Shown piece after piece: positions 17,051 through 25,416 of a stretch of 64,000 nucleotides of DNA. The notes under the pieces were generated by a model. It was given only the letters and a program-made list of their open reading frames with translations. It ran no database searches and was not told the DNA's origin. The translations under genes and the position numbers were made by a program. Location: contig NZ_ACZN01000017.1 of the NCBI RefSeq assembly GCF_000176135.1, positions 868,001 to 932,000 on the forward strand. Direction: 5' to 3'. Source of the DNA: Vibrio coralliilyticus ATCC BAA-450 (GTDB taxonomy: Bacteria; Pseudomonadota; Gammaproteobacteria; Enterobacterales; Vibrionaceae). The first letter of the stretch is position 1. Each line of letters opens with the position of its first letter.

Positions 17051-18361
17051 TTATTGGATAACTGCACCTTGTTCCACCCAAACTCCGATAAGGGATCGTT
17101 CCTCATCAGTCATCTGAGTAAGGTTGCCCAGCGGCATCACTTTAGTCGCAACGGACTGAGAAATGATGCGTGGAACGTTCGTTAAGATCTCTTCAGGGGT
17201 ATCCAGTACAACTCCTCCAGGCGCAACCGCAAATGCTGCGTGCGTTGGCGTGGCAGAGTGACATACAGAGCAACGCTCCTGAATGACCTTGTTCACTTCG
17301 GCAAAGCTGACACCACCTGTTGCAGGTGCTGCTTGCTCCTGAGGAGCCGCCTGCTCAGCGGTTGATGCCGATGCGGTTTGATTTGCTTCTGTTGTTGCAG
17401 CTTCAGCAACAGGCGCAGCCTGCTGTTGTACAACCGGTGCTTTCGCCACTGGCGCTGCAGGTCGGTTCGCATAAGGAGAAGTCACAAATGCCAACGTGAT
17501 CATACCCAAAGCCGCCACAGGGATCGTCCAGGCAAATTTCTGACTGCCATGACGTGTGTTGAAATAGTGTCGTACTAGGATACTGAAGATCGCCAAACCC
17601 GCTAGAATCGCCCAGTTGTACTCCGAACCGTAAGTGCTCGGGAAGTGGTTACTGATCATGATGAACAGTACAGGCAGTGTCAGATAGTTATTGTGACGAG
17701 AACGCAGTAAACCTTTCGCTGGCAGTGCAGGATCCGGTTCGCGGTTTTCTTCAATCGCACTCACCAGATTGCGCTGCGCTGGCATGATAACGCGGAAAAC
17801 GTTACCCACCATGATAGTACCTATGATGGCACCAACGTGGATGTAAGCACCACGACCACTGAAGACCTGAGCCAGTCCGTAGGTCGCACCGACAAGCAGT
17901 ACAAACAGAACCAGTCCCAGCAACATTGGGGTTTTGCCTAAAGGCGAATCACACAAGAGATCGTAAATGAACCAGCCCGCGACTAACGCACCCACACCAA
18001 TCGCAATAGCAGTGGTAGGTGACAGGCCAGAGCCTGGTGCAATCAGATAGATTTCTGCGTTGAGATAATAAACAACCGCCAGTAGCAACACACCAGTAAT
18101 CCAAGTGAAGTATGCTTCCCATTTAAACCAGTGCAGGTGCTCTGGCATTTCTGGTGGCGCAAGCTTGTACTTTTCAAGGTGGTAGATACCACCGCCATGA
18201 ATTGCCCACAAGTCGCCTGACAGGCCAGTTTTCGGGTTAACGCGGTTTAGGTTGTTCTCCAACCAAACAAAGTAAAACGATGCGCCAATCCAGGCGATCC
18301 CGACTATCATGTGAACCCAGCGAATCGCCAGATTCAACCACTCCGTGATATGTGGATCCAT
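17051..18361 (-). CDS. puuD: Membrane urate hydroxylase/oxidase with C-terminal cytochrome c domain
   Basis: Predicted 436 aa. It oxidises urate to 5-hydroxyisourate and passes electrons to the respiratory chain, replacing soluble uricase. The first ~300 residues are a multi-spanning membrane domain (about eight helices) with WVHMIVGIAWIGASFYFVWLE, GGGIYHLEKYKLAP and NNYLTLPVLFIMISNHFP. An Ala/Gln/Pro-rich linker (~305-345) connects to a small cytochrome c domain with CSVCH and a distal methionine candidate in KVMPLGN. All typical PuuD segments are present. It is last in the leftward uricolytic operon, 66 bp after allA. Confidence 0.95.
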   Translation of the reverse strand: MDPHITEWLNLAIRWVHMIVGIAWIGASFYFVWLENNLNRVNPKTGLSGDLWAIHGGGIYHLEKYKLAPPEMPEHLHWFKWEAYFTWITGVLLLAVVYYLNAEIYLIAPGSGLSPTTAIAIGVGALVAGWFIYDLLCDSPLGKTPMLLGLVLFVLLVGATYGLAQVFSGRGAYIHVGAIIGTIMVGNVFRVIMPAQRNLVSAIEENREPDPALPAKGLLRSRHNNYLTLPVLFIMISNHFPSTYGSEYNWAILAGLAIFSILVRHYFNTRHGSQKFAWTIPVAALGMITLAFVTSPYANRPAAPVAKAPVVQQQAAPVAEAATTEANQTASASTAEQAAPQEQAAPATGGVSFAEVNKVIQERCSVCHSATPTHAAFAVAPGGVVLDTPEEILTNVPRIISQSVATKVMPLGNLTQMTDEERSLIGVWVEQGAVIQ

Positions 18362-18427
18362 AATAAACTCCTATTTACTGCCAACGCTTTCCATCACAAG
18401 GGAACCCTGTGATGGGCAGTGCCAACA

Positions 18428-18991
18428 TTACAACGCTTGTTCCATGCGTTGCTCTTCATCCGTGCTGCTGTTGCCTGGAATATCTTCCAGATGCAGAGAG
18501 ACCAAATCGGTGTCGAAAAACACTTCATCACAGTTATGCCCTTCACCACCTCGATCGACGATCAAAAACTGATCACGCTCGGTCAGCGCCAACACCGGGT
18601 GGTGCCAAACACCTTTGTGGTAATTGACACCTTGTCGGCCATTGCTGATAAAGGCACGGCTTTGCGACAACTGCGGGTCATCTCCTTTCGGTGCAACAAC
18701 AATTAAATATGGTCGCCCAAGCAACGGAACGAAGGCCTGTGAGCCAAGCGGATGACGTTCCAGCATTTTTATCGTTAACGGGTAACTCAGCGGCGTGGCC
18801 TGAAAGATACTGATGATGGCTTCACCACCTTGATCTTGTACATCCGTGCTCGCTAGCTTGTGGTAACGACGGGTCGAGCCGTTATTGATCATAAAGTAGT
18901 CGCTGTTTTCGACTTCAATAACGTCTCCAAATTCTGCAAACGCCTCTTTGGTGAGTGGCTCTATTTTTAATCGGCGAATTCCATTGCTCAT
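18428..18991 (-). CDS. allA: Ureidoglycolate lyase
   Basis: Predicted 187 aa. It cleaves ureidoglycolate, the allantoicase product, to glyoxylate and urea. Family features are IKIEPLTKEAF-like start (RLKIEPLTKEAFAEFGDV), MLERHPLGSQAFVPL, YHKGVWHHPVL and the C-terminal cupin strands. It is slightly longer than the E. coli enzyme because of a C-terminal acidic tail. It sits between alc (14-bp gap) and puuD in one operon, which fits the last step of the pathway. Confidence 0.93.
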   Translation of the reverse strand: MSNGIRRLKIEPLTKEAFAEFGDVIEVENSDYFMINNGSTRRYHKLASTDVQDQGGEAIISIFQATPLSYPLTIKMLERHPLGSQAFVPLLGRPYLIVVAPKGDDPQLSQSRAFISNGRQGVNYHKGVWHHPVLALTERDQFLIVDRGGEGHNCDEVFFDTDLVSLHLEDIPGNSSTDEEQRMEQAL

Positions 18992-19005
18992 TGTGCTTCC
19001 CTCGC

Positions 19006-19992
19006 TTATTCCGCTTTAGTTCCAAATAAACGCAGACGGCTAATACCACCATCCGGGAAGATATTCAGACGAACGTGCGTCACAGCACCCAGTTCATTCA
19101 CTTCAGAGACAAACTCATGAATGTCGTGTGCCTTGAGCTTCTGCGCAGGCAAAAGTTCACGCCAGAACAGGCTTTGTGTCGCTACTTGGTCATCCGTGCC
19201 ACCTTTAACGTAGGCCGCCTGAATAGAGCAGCTGTCTGGGAAGTTGCCTTTAAAGTGCGCAGTATCCACCACAACACGGTCAATATTGCCAGCATGGCCC
19301 AGCGCAACGATCACCCAGTCATTCCCTGGAGTACGTCGACGTGCGGTTTCCCAGCCATCCCCCATATTTTCGCCTCGTCCAGGGCCAAGAATGTTTGATT
19401 TATTACCATAGTGCTCGTCACTACATGCCAACGCACGACCACCATTTTCAACAGCGGCTAAGTCCACTTTCTGCTGAGCATCAATGCGGTCCCAATCCAC
19501 GCTTGGTCGGCCGTAAACACGAAGACGTGCAACACCGCCATCTGGATAGATGTTAAGACGTAAGTGAGTGAACACTTCGTCGCTTTCAATTTGCTCAAGG
19601 TGATGATGGTCGCCTTGCAAGCTCATTGACGGCAGAATTTCTTGCCACTCAGTGGCATCCGTTGGGTCGCCATCTGGTGAGTAACACGCATCAATAGATG
19701 CCGATGGTGGGAAGTTGCCCGTAAAGAAAGAGGTATCGATATCAACGCCTGCAATTGTGCCAGCTAGGCCTAGACGAATCACACAATAGTCGTAGCCTTC
19801 ACCACGTTTACGGCGGCTTTCCCAGCCATCCATCCATTTACCATTATCGTCATAAACACCCTCCTTCCACTCCGGCGCTTCACGGCGCAAAAGGCGGCTT
19901 TTATCAGCAAAGAAATCGTCGGTCGCGTAAATAGCTTGAGCGCCCAGTTTGTCATCAGCGAGGTTTATGTATTGTTCAAAATCTAAGGACAT
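19006..19992 (-). CDS. alc: Allantoicase
   Basis: Predicted 328 aa. It hydrolyses allantoate to ureidoglycolate and urea. Two tandem homologous jelly-roll domains are visible: residues ~15-165, with GWESRRKRGEGYDYCVIRLG and DTSFFTGNFPPSASI, and ~180-325, with GWETARRRTPGNDWVIVALG and DTAHFKGNFPDSCSI. Each ends in HLRLNIYPDGG- or HVRLNIFPDGG-type strands. The start at 19992 is preferred because GGAAGG lies ~9 nt before it; an ATG 9 bp upstream directly abuts that site. It lies between uraD and allA. Confidence 0.95.
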   Translation of the reverse strand: MSLDFEQYINLADDKLGAQAIYATDDFFADKSRLLRREAPEWKEGVYDDNGKWMDGWESRRKRGEGYDYCVIRLGLAGTIAGVDIDTSFFTGNFPPSASIDACYSPDGDPTDATEWQEILPSMSLQGDHHHLEQIESDEVFTHLRLNIYPDGGVARLRVYGRPSVDWDRIDAQQKVDLAAVENGGRALACSDEHYGNKSNILGPGRGENMGDGWETARRRTPGNDWVIVALGHAGNIDRVVVDTAHFKGNFPDSCSIQAAYVKGGTDDQVATQSLFWRELLPAQKLKAHDIHEFVSEVNELGAVTHVRLNIFPDGGISRLRLFGTKAE

Positions 19993-20088
19993 TTCCTTCA
20001 TCCTTCCAATTAATCAAAAATAGGTTAAGTGAGTCAGTTATCTGCTCTCTAGAGAGCGTTATTACGGGATAGTCGCCAGCTCTGTGAC

Positions 20089-20604
20089 TTACATATCTCG
20101 CAGGCGAAACAGCGCAATCTTGTTGATTTCCTGAATCGCAGTAGCAAACTCAGTTTCACTATCATTTCCTAATCGCATCTCGAACGACTCAAGAATTTGG
20201 TAACGATTGGCCCCTTTCACAGCCATAATGAAGGGAAAATTGAAGCGACTTTTGTAGCTGTTGTTATAAGTGGTAAATTTCTCGAACTCGTCCGCAGAGC
20301 ATTGGTCAATGCCCGCCCCCGCTTGTTCAGCAGTCGAGGCTGCGGTCAGTTCCCCATTAACGGTAGCACGTCCGGCTAAATCCGGGTGAGCGTTAATCAG
20401 ATCCAGTTGTTGATCTTTGTCTGCACCCAGCAAGGTTTTAGCCATACGCAGGTGCAAGTTTTCAATTTTGTTGTCTTCGGTATTAAGCCCTTGATCGAAT
20501 ACCGATTCGGCCACCCATGGGCTGTGCTCATACACATCACCAAAATGCGAGACAAATTCCGCGCGAGCCATCTCTGATGGTTTACAAGTACGAAATTCAG
20601 TCAT
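20089..20604 (-). CDS. uraD: OHCU decarboxylase
   Basis: Predicted 171 aa. It decarboxylates 2-oxo-4-hydroxy-4-carboxy-5-ureidoimidazoline stereospecifically to S-allantoin, after HIU hydrolase. Family motifs are FVSHFGDVYEHSPWVAE, the catalytic-histidine region LINAHPDLAG, and the C-terminal FPFIMAVKG with YQILESFEMRL. The open frame extends 87 bp upstream into puuE, but the ATG at 20604 has a GGAGA site and the expected N-terminus (MTEFRTCKPSEM). The gap to the puuE stop is one base, so the two genes are tightly coupled. Confidence 0.95.
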   Translation of the reverse strand: MTEFRTCKPSEMARAEFVSHFGDVYEHSPWVAESVFDQGLNTEDNKIENLHLRMAKTLLGADKDQQLDLINAHPDLAGRATVNGELTAASTAEQAGAGIDQCSADEFEKFTTYNNSYKSRFNFPFIMAVKGANRYQILESFEMRLGNDSETEFATAIQEINKIALFRLRDM

Positions 20605-20605
20605 A

Positions 20606-21529
20606 TTACTTCTCCTTTTTTGGTGTGTATGGGTGGTGCTCATGCCAGTGGTGAGCAATATCAATGCGGCGACATAGCCACACATCATCATGTTGTTTTA
20701 CGTAATCGAGAAAACGCTTGAGTGAAGCAAGACGACCGGGTCGACCAATCAATCGACAATGCAATCCGACCGACATCATCTTCGGGGCGGATTCCCCTTC
20801 TTCATAAAGAGTGTCAAACGTGTCTTTCAGATACTGGAAGAATTGCTCACCAGAGTTGAACCCCTGAGCGGTAGCAAAACGCATGTCATTAACATCCAAA
20901 GTGTATGGAATCACCAACTGAGGACGACCCGCTTCAGTGTGCCAATACGGCAAATCGTCATCATAGGCATCGGAGTCGTATAAGAATCCGCCTTCTTCCG
21001 CCACCAAACGGCGGGTATTTGGCCCAGTGCGACCGGTATACCAACCGAGTGGTCTGCTACCTGTGATCTCTTTGATGATTTCAATCGCTTTTGCCATGTG
21101 GTCACGCTCTTGTGACTCATCCATGTACTGATAATCAATCCAACGATAACCGTGGCTACAAATTTCATGGCCTGCTTGCACCATGGCTTCTGCCACGTCA
21201 GGGTGTCGCTCAATCGCCATAGCCACCGCAAAAACGGTGAGTGGAATTTCGTATTCGTCAAACAGGCGTAAGACACGCCACACACCAGCACGACTACCGT
21301 ATTCATAGATAGACTCCATGCTGATATGGCGCTCACCCTTAATAGGTTGAGCGGCTGGGATTTCAGATAGAAAGGCTTCGGACTCGTCATCTCCATGCAG
21401 AAGGCAACGCTCACCACCTTCTTCATAATTCAATACAAATGACACTGCGATACGAGCACCGCCCGGCCATTTGGGATGCGGAGGATTCGCCCCATAGCCA
21501 ACCAGATCTCGTGAATAATCCTTATCCAT
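20606..21529 (-). CDS. puuE: Cofactor-independent allantoinase PuuE
   Basis: Predicted 307 aa. It hydrolyses allantoin to allantoate. It has the polysaccharide-deacetylase-like (NodB) fold rather than the metal amidohydrolase fold: RDLVGYGANPPHPKWPGGAR, SFVLNYEEGGERCLLHGD, EICSHGYRWIDYQYMDE and GWYTGRTGPNTRRLV are the standard PuuE segments. AAGGAG lies ~9 nt before the ATG. It is first in the leftward operon, under a control region with a perfect TTGTATACAA palindrome ~60 bp upstream. Confidence 0.96.
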   Translation of the reverse strand: MDKDYSRDLVGYGANPPHPKWPGGARIAVSFVLNYEEGGERCLLHGDDESEAFLSEIPAAQPIKGERHISMESIYEYGSRAGVWRVLRLFDEYEIPLTVFAVAMAIERHPDVAEAMVQAGHEICSHGYRWIDYQYMDESQERDHMAKAIEIIKEITGSRPLGWYTGRTGPNTRRLVAEEGGFLYDSDAYDDDLPYWHTEAGRPQLVIPYTLDVNDMRFATAQGFNSGEQFFQYLKDTFDTLYEEGESAPKMMSVGLHCRLIGRPGRLASLKRFLDYVKQHDDVWLCRRIDIAHHWHEHHPYTPKKEK

Positions 21530-21587
21530 TCAGGCTCTCCTTAAAAAGCTTGGCGCGATTGTAACGCCACATCAACTTCATACATTC

Positions 21588-21599
21588 ATTGTATACAAT
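21588..21599. promoter_or_regulatory. Perfect GntR-type operator near puuE
   Basis: ATTGTATACAAT is a perfect 12-bp palindrome 59 bp upstream of the puuE start and matches the FadR-subfamily consensus T-x-G-T-x-x-x-A-C-x-A in its core. Confidence 0.65.
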
Positions 21600-21779
21600 A
21601 AAATATCTTAATGTAAAGATTTTGTTGCTAAAGTTACTTTTTATCAACATAAGCATATTAATCAATTAGTTACAAATAAACGCACTTCAATACAGACGAA
21701 ATTACACTTCACATAATTCATTTTTCAATTTATCCACTAGTAACATTTTTATAACAACGAGCTTTACTATATGAATATT

Positions 21780-21789
21780 TTGTGTACAT
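21780..21789. promoter_or_regulatory. GntR-type operator candidate, hiuH-distal
   Basis: TTGTGTACAT matches the same pattern with two changes. It lies 32 bp left of the perfect copy at 21822, i.e. three to four helical turns, suggesting paired dimers. Confidence 0.45.
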
Positions 21790-21821
21790 ATATAGGTATC
21801 CAACAAAGTTTAAAAACAACT

Positions 21822-21831
21822 TTGTATACAA
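21822..21831. promoter_or_regulatory. GntR-type operator candidate, hiuH-proximal
   Basis: TTGTATACAA is a perfect palindrome 49 bp before the hiuH ATG, in a position likely to overlap or adjoin the promoter. Confidence 0.6.
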
Positions 21832-21880
21832 TTTAAAATAACCTCAAAGCTAAGGAGAGCGCGACGCGCGAACAGGAATT

Positions 21881-22234
21881 ATGGGAAAACTAACCACACA
21901 CGTATTGGATACAATGCATGGCCTGCCAGGTGCAGACATCGAAGTTGAACTGTTCCGAGTGGAAGGTGACAACCTAACCAAGATTAAAACCGTCACGACT
22001 AACTTTGATGGCCGCACTGACGCGCCTGTTTTAGAAGGCGAAGCTTTTGAACTTGGAAAGTATCAGCTTGTTTTTCACGTTGCCGATTATTTTCGCAACA
22101 AAGACGTCGACCTGGGCGACATTGCCTTTCTCGATGACGTCGTGATCCGTTTTGGATTGGGTGAGAAAGATGCGCACTATCACGTGCCGCTACTGGTTTC
22201 ACCGTATAGCTTCTCGACTTATCGGGGCAGCTAA
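21881..22234 (+). CDS. hiuH: 5-hydroxyisourate hydrolase
   Basis: Predicted 117 aa, a transthyretin-like enzyme that hydrolyses 5-hydroxyisourate to OHCU, following PuuD and preceding UraD. Signature segments are LTTHVLDTMHGLPGADIEVEL at the N-terminus (catalytic histidine), TNFDGRTDAPVL (catalytic arginine) and the defining C-terminal YRGS with HYHVPLLVSPYSFSTYRGS. No signal peptide is present, so it is cytoplasmic. It is first in the rightward half, followed by two permeases and a deaminase. Confidence 0.97.
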   Translation: MGKLTTHVLDTMHGLPGADIEVELFRVEGDNLTKIKTVTTNFDGRTDAPVLEGEAFELGKYQLVFHVADYFRNKDVDLGDIAFLDDVVIRFGLGEKDAHYHVPLLVSPYSFSTYRGS

Positions 22235-22371
22235 CTCAATAACGATAAGCGTCACCTAACAGCGTCATATAACTATTCAATCGGGATAATTGAAGTTCGT
22301 CTGAGACAGAGAAGTCCGGGCGAAGTGCGGTCTTCAATTGAAGAAACACCAAAATAAAAGGACTTGCTGAC

Positions 22372-23715
22372 ATGAATGAAAGCAAAGCAGAAGTGCTTAA
22401 TACCGAAGGTCAACCTAGTGGCTTTTTGGAGCGCTTTTTCAAACTGAAAGCACATGGAACCAGTGTCAAAAATGAAATGATTGGGGGCATCACCACCTTT
22501 GCCACAATGGCGTACATCATTTTCGTAAACCCTCAGATCATGGCCGCTTCTGGAATGGATTCAGGCGCCGTCTTTGTCGCAACCTGTATCGGTGCAGCCA
22601 TCGGCTGTCTATTAATGGGGCTGTTTGCTAACTGGCCTGTCGGTCTGGCACCGGGTATGGGCCTCAACGCGTTTTTCTCATTCACCGTTGTCAGCGAAAT
22701 GGGTTACAGCTGGGAAGTGGCACTAGGTGCGGTGTTCCTCTCTGGTATCCTGTTTGTCGGGATGAGCTTCTATAAGATTCGTCAGTGGATCATCGAAAGT
22801 ATTCCTGAAAGCTTGCGCTTCTCTATGACAGCCGGTGTCGGACTATTTCTTGGTCTGATTGGTCTTAAAACCGCAGGCATTGTCGTCGAAAACCCAGCAA
22901 CTTTGGTCTCACTAGGCGATTTCACCAAGCCAGATGCCATGCTCGCTGCCATCGCATTCCTTATCATCGCTGTGCTCAGCGAACGTAAAATCTTCGGTGC
23001 TGTTCTTATCGGCATTCTGAGTGTGACTCTGATTGGCATGATGCTAGGGCTGGTGCATTACAACGGCTTCTTCTCTGCACCGCCAAGTATTGCTCCAACC
23101 TTTATGGCAATGGACATTTCTGGCGCATTTAATATCTCAATGGTGAGCGTGATTCTAGCCTTCTTGTTCGTCAATATGTTCGATACTGCAGGTACCCTGA
23201 TGGGCGTGGCAGAGCGAGCACACTTGATCAACAAGGAAACAGGTAAGATTGAAGGCCTAAGCAAAGCGTTGAAAGCCGACAGTATCTCTAGTGTGGCAGG
23301 AGCGTGTGTAGGTTGTCCTCCGGTAACTAGCTATGTTGAAAGTGCCGCTGGTGTAGCTGCGGGCGCTCGTACAGGTCTGTCTGCCATTGTGGTTGCTGCG
23401 CTTTTCCTCGCGGCAATATTCTTATCGCCTCTGGCGGGGATGATTCCATCGTACGCGACCGCTGGCGCACTGATTTATGTAGCCTTTGTGATGATGAGCA
23501 GTATGCAGCACGTCGACTGGAAAGACTTCACTAATGGTGCTCCTGCTGCGATTACAGCACTGATGATGCCACTGACCTTCTCGATTGCTAACGGTATCGC
23601 GTTAGGCTTCATCACTTACACTGTGCTCAAAGTTGCCACGGGTAAAACCAAAGACGTCTCTATCTCGATGTACATCCTGACAGTCATCTTCGTTGCCAAG
23701 CTGATTTACATCTAA
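22372..23715 (+). CDS. NCS2-family permease, AzgA-like (guanine/hypoxanthine type)
   Basis: Predicted 447 aa with about 12-14 membrane helices. It is a proton symporter for purine bases of the AzgA-like branch: EMIGGITTFATMAYIIFVNPQIMAASGMD, GLAPGMGLNAFFSFTVV, FVNMFDTAGTLMGVAERA and VGCPPVTSYVESAAGVAAGARTGL are the branch-specific segments. E. coli relatives take hypoxanthine/guanine or adenine; the context here favours hypoxanthine/guanine. AAGGA lies ~9 nt before the ATG. It follows hiuH by 137 bp, with no terminator recognised between them. Confidence 0.93.
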   Translation: MNESKAEVLNTEGQPSGFLERFFKLKAHGTSVKNEMIGGITTFATMAYIIFVNPQIMAASGMDSGAVFVATCIGAAIGCLLMGLFANWPVGLAPGMGLNAFFSFTVVSEMGYSWEVALGAVFLSGILFVGMSFYKIRQWIIESIPESLRFSMTAGVGLFLGLIGLKTAGIVVENPATLVSLGDFTKPDAMLAAIAFLIIAVLSERKIFGAVLIGILSVTLIGMMLGLVHYNGFFSAPPSIAPTFMAMDISGAFNISMVSVILAFLFVNMFDTAGTLMGVAERAHLINKETGKIEGLSKALKADSISSVAGACVGCPPVTSYVESAAGVAAGARTGLSAIVVAALFLAAIFLSPLAGMIPSYATAGALIYVAFVMMSSMQHVDWKDFTNGAPAAITALMMPLTFSIANGIALGFITYTVLKVATGKTKDVSISMYILTVIFVAKLIYI

Positions 23716-23730
23716 TTCATCTCCACCACC

Positions 23731-23754
23731 TCGCCTGAGCTTCTGCTCAGGCGA
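23731..23754. terminator. Stem-loop between the two permease genes
   Basis: A 10-bp perfect stem, TCGCCTGAGC/GCTCAGGCGA, has a 4-nt TTCT loop but no following T-run. It may be a transcript-stabilising or partial-termination hairpin rather than a true terminator. Confidence 0.45.
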
Positions 23755-23878
23755 GACTGTTACACGTAAAATCCATCGACCCTACGCAGTTTGTAGAAGT
23801 CTGTCACCTGTTTAGTGGGAGCATTCCCCACTCAACGAGAGATAACCAATTACGCCAACTCTCTCTGAGGTAAAACAA

Positions 23879-25282
23879 ATGAAACTTCTGTACACGCTTG
23901 ACCAAAAACCGCCTCATGGCATCACTTTACTCCTTGCACTCCAGCATATGCTGGCGTCTATCGGCGGCATTGTTGCCGTTCCTCTCATCGTCGGCGCCTC
24001 TATTGGGCTTCCCAACGAAGAAATTGTTTCTCTGATTAATGCCGCCCTACTCGCCTCAGGTATTGTCACCATAGCGCAGTGTCTCGGCTTAGGTCCGATT
24101 GGTATTCGCTTACCTGTGGTAATGGGCTCCAGTTTTGCGTTTCTTGGCGTCGCCATTGCGATAGGCCTCGAAGGCGGTGTGGCCAGCATCATGGGATCGG
24201 CGTTAATCGGCTCACTGGTGGTGATTCTCGCCAGCTTCTATATGGACAAGGTACGCAAGCTCTTCCCGACCGTGGTCAGCGGCGTGGTCGTCACCTTGAT
24301 TGGTTTGACCATATTGCCAGTCGCAATGAACTGGGTTGGCGATGCGCCTGCCGCCAGTGAAAACTTCGCGACACTACCCAAGCTTTTCCTCGCCATAGTG
24401 TCACTGGGCATTGTGGTCGCGGTATCAGTTTACTGTAAAGGTGCCGTTGCAGCATCCGCCATCGTTATTGGTCTGGCTGGCGGTTATATCGTTGCCCTTT
24501 CCATGGGCATGGTCAATCTGGACGACGTCTCGACCGCCGCTTGGGTCGGTGGCCCAGAACCGCTTAAATACGGTTTAAGCTTTCACGCCAGCGCCATTGT
24601 CAGTATGAGTTTGGTTTACATTGTCGTGATCGCAGAAGCCACAGGCGACTTCATGGCGCTCGCCAATAACTGTAACAAGCAAGTATCAGGTAAAGATTTA
24701 CAACGTGGCTTGCTGGGCGATGGCCTCGGCAGCACGCTTGCCGCAATTCTTACCGCGATGCCACTGGCTTCATTCAGTCAAAACGTTGGTATTGTCGGCA
24801 TTACCGGCGTTGCCAGTCGATTTGTCGTTGCTGCAACTGGTGGCTTGCTCATCCTAGGCGGACTCTTCCCGAAACTGGCTGCGATTGCCGTCACCATTCC
24901 AAAGCCGGTATTAGGCGGCGTCGGTTTTGTGATGTTCGGTATGATTGCTTATGCTGGGATTCGTATGCTGATCACAGCCGCGGACACCAAACGTAACGCT
25001 CTGGTGATTTGTGTTGGCCTTGCTTCAGGTTTGGCGGTCACGTTTGAGCCGCGTCTGCTACAGCACTTACCACATGATATTGCTAACTTCCTTCACTCAG
25101 GTATCACAACGGGCACCATCGCAACCGTTCTTCTGCATCAACTGTTACCTAAATCGAGCCGCAGAGAAGAGCGCGATGCACTCAAAGAGAGCCGCGATCA
25201 AGTGCAAGAAGAGCTGGCACAGTCTAAGAAAGAAGAGCAGACACCAGACGCACAAAGCCCGTTGAAAGCTCAGCAAGAATAA
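23879..25282 (+). CDS. NCS2-family xanthine/urate permease
   Basis: Predicted 467 aa with ~12-14 membrane helices, in the nucleobase-ascorbate (NAT/NCS2) branch. The characteristic substrate-site motifs are seen: ATGDFMAL (conserved glutamate just before, in VVIAEATGD) and ASFSQNVGIVGITGVASR with the Q-N pair. The S-Q-N form resembles xanthine and urate carriers such as XanQ or PucJ/UacT. The C-terminal ~40 residues are a charged cytoplasmic tail rich in Glu, Lys and Gln. The neighbouring uricolytic genes suggest uptake of xanthine and/or urate. A GAGGT ribosome site is present. Confidence 0.9.
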   Translation: MKLLYTLDQKPPHGITLLLALQHMLASIGGIVAVPLIVGASIGLPNEEIVSLINAALLASGIVTIAQCLGLGPIGIRLPVVMGSSFAFLGVAIAIGLEGGVASIMGSALIGSLVVILASFYMDKVRKLFPTVVSGVVVTLIGLTILPVAMNWVGDAPAASENFATLPKLFLAIVSLGIVVAVSVYCKGAVAASAIVIGLAGGYIVALSMGMVNLDDVSTAAWVGGPEPLKYGLSFHASAIVSMSLVYIVVIAEATGDFMALANNCNKQVSGKDLQRGLLGDGLGSTLAAILTAMPLASFSQNVGIVGITGVASRFVVAATGGLLILGGLFPKLAAIAVTIPKPVLGGVGFVMFGMIAYAGIRMLITAADTKRNALVICVGLASGLAVTFEPRLLQHLPHDIANFLHSGITTGTIATVLLHQLLPKSSRREERDALKESRDQVQEELAQSKKEEQTPDAQSPLKAQQE

Positions 25283-25286
25283 CGAC

Positions 25287-25322
25287 TGTTTCGGTTGTTC
25301 CTCTCTAGAAGCAACCGAAACA
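25287..25322. other. 11-bp perfect stem-loop after the permease gene
   Basis: TGTTTCGGTTG pairs with CAACCGAAACA across a 14-nt loop, starting 5 nt after the permease stop. There is no T-run, so termination is uncertain; a processing or mRNA-stability role between the permease and deaminase genes is possible. Confidence 0.5.
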
Positions 25323-25416
25323 CACTTAGCGTCAGACCAGTCTGGCAATAACTCAACCTAAAATCGATCAAGACCCTCTCCCCTGAAATGGCTGAGATGG
25401 CTAAGGATTACTATGA

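Larger units (their letters stand above)
21530..21880. other. 351-bp divergent control region puuE / hiuH
   Basis: AT-rich and without a gene. It contains three copies of the FadR/GntR-type palindrome, one near the puuE start and two near the hiuH start (listed separately). The hiuH ribosome site lies at its right end. Confidence 0.6.

Noticed and set aside
20605..20691. 29-residue hydrophobic extension of UraD that could be read as a signal peptide
   Set aside because: It lies inside puuE, and the ATG at 20604 has a proper ribosome site and the family N-terminus; the enzyme acts in the cytoplasm.
22235..22371. Possible purine riboswitch before the AzgA-like permease
   Set aside because: I could not find the conserved three-way-junction loops of a purine aptamer; the 137-bp gap shows no convincing structure.
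25380..25416. CTGAGA-containing leader before the 8-oxoguanine deaminase, suggestive of a TPP riboswitch
   Set aside because: Only the short CTGAGA string matches; the other conserved thi-box segments and folding are absent.
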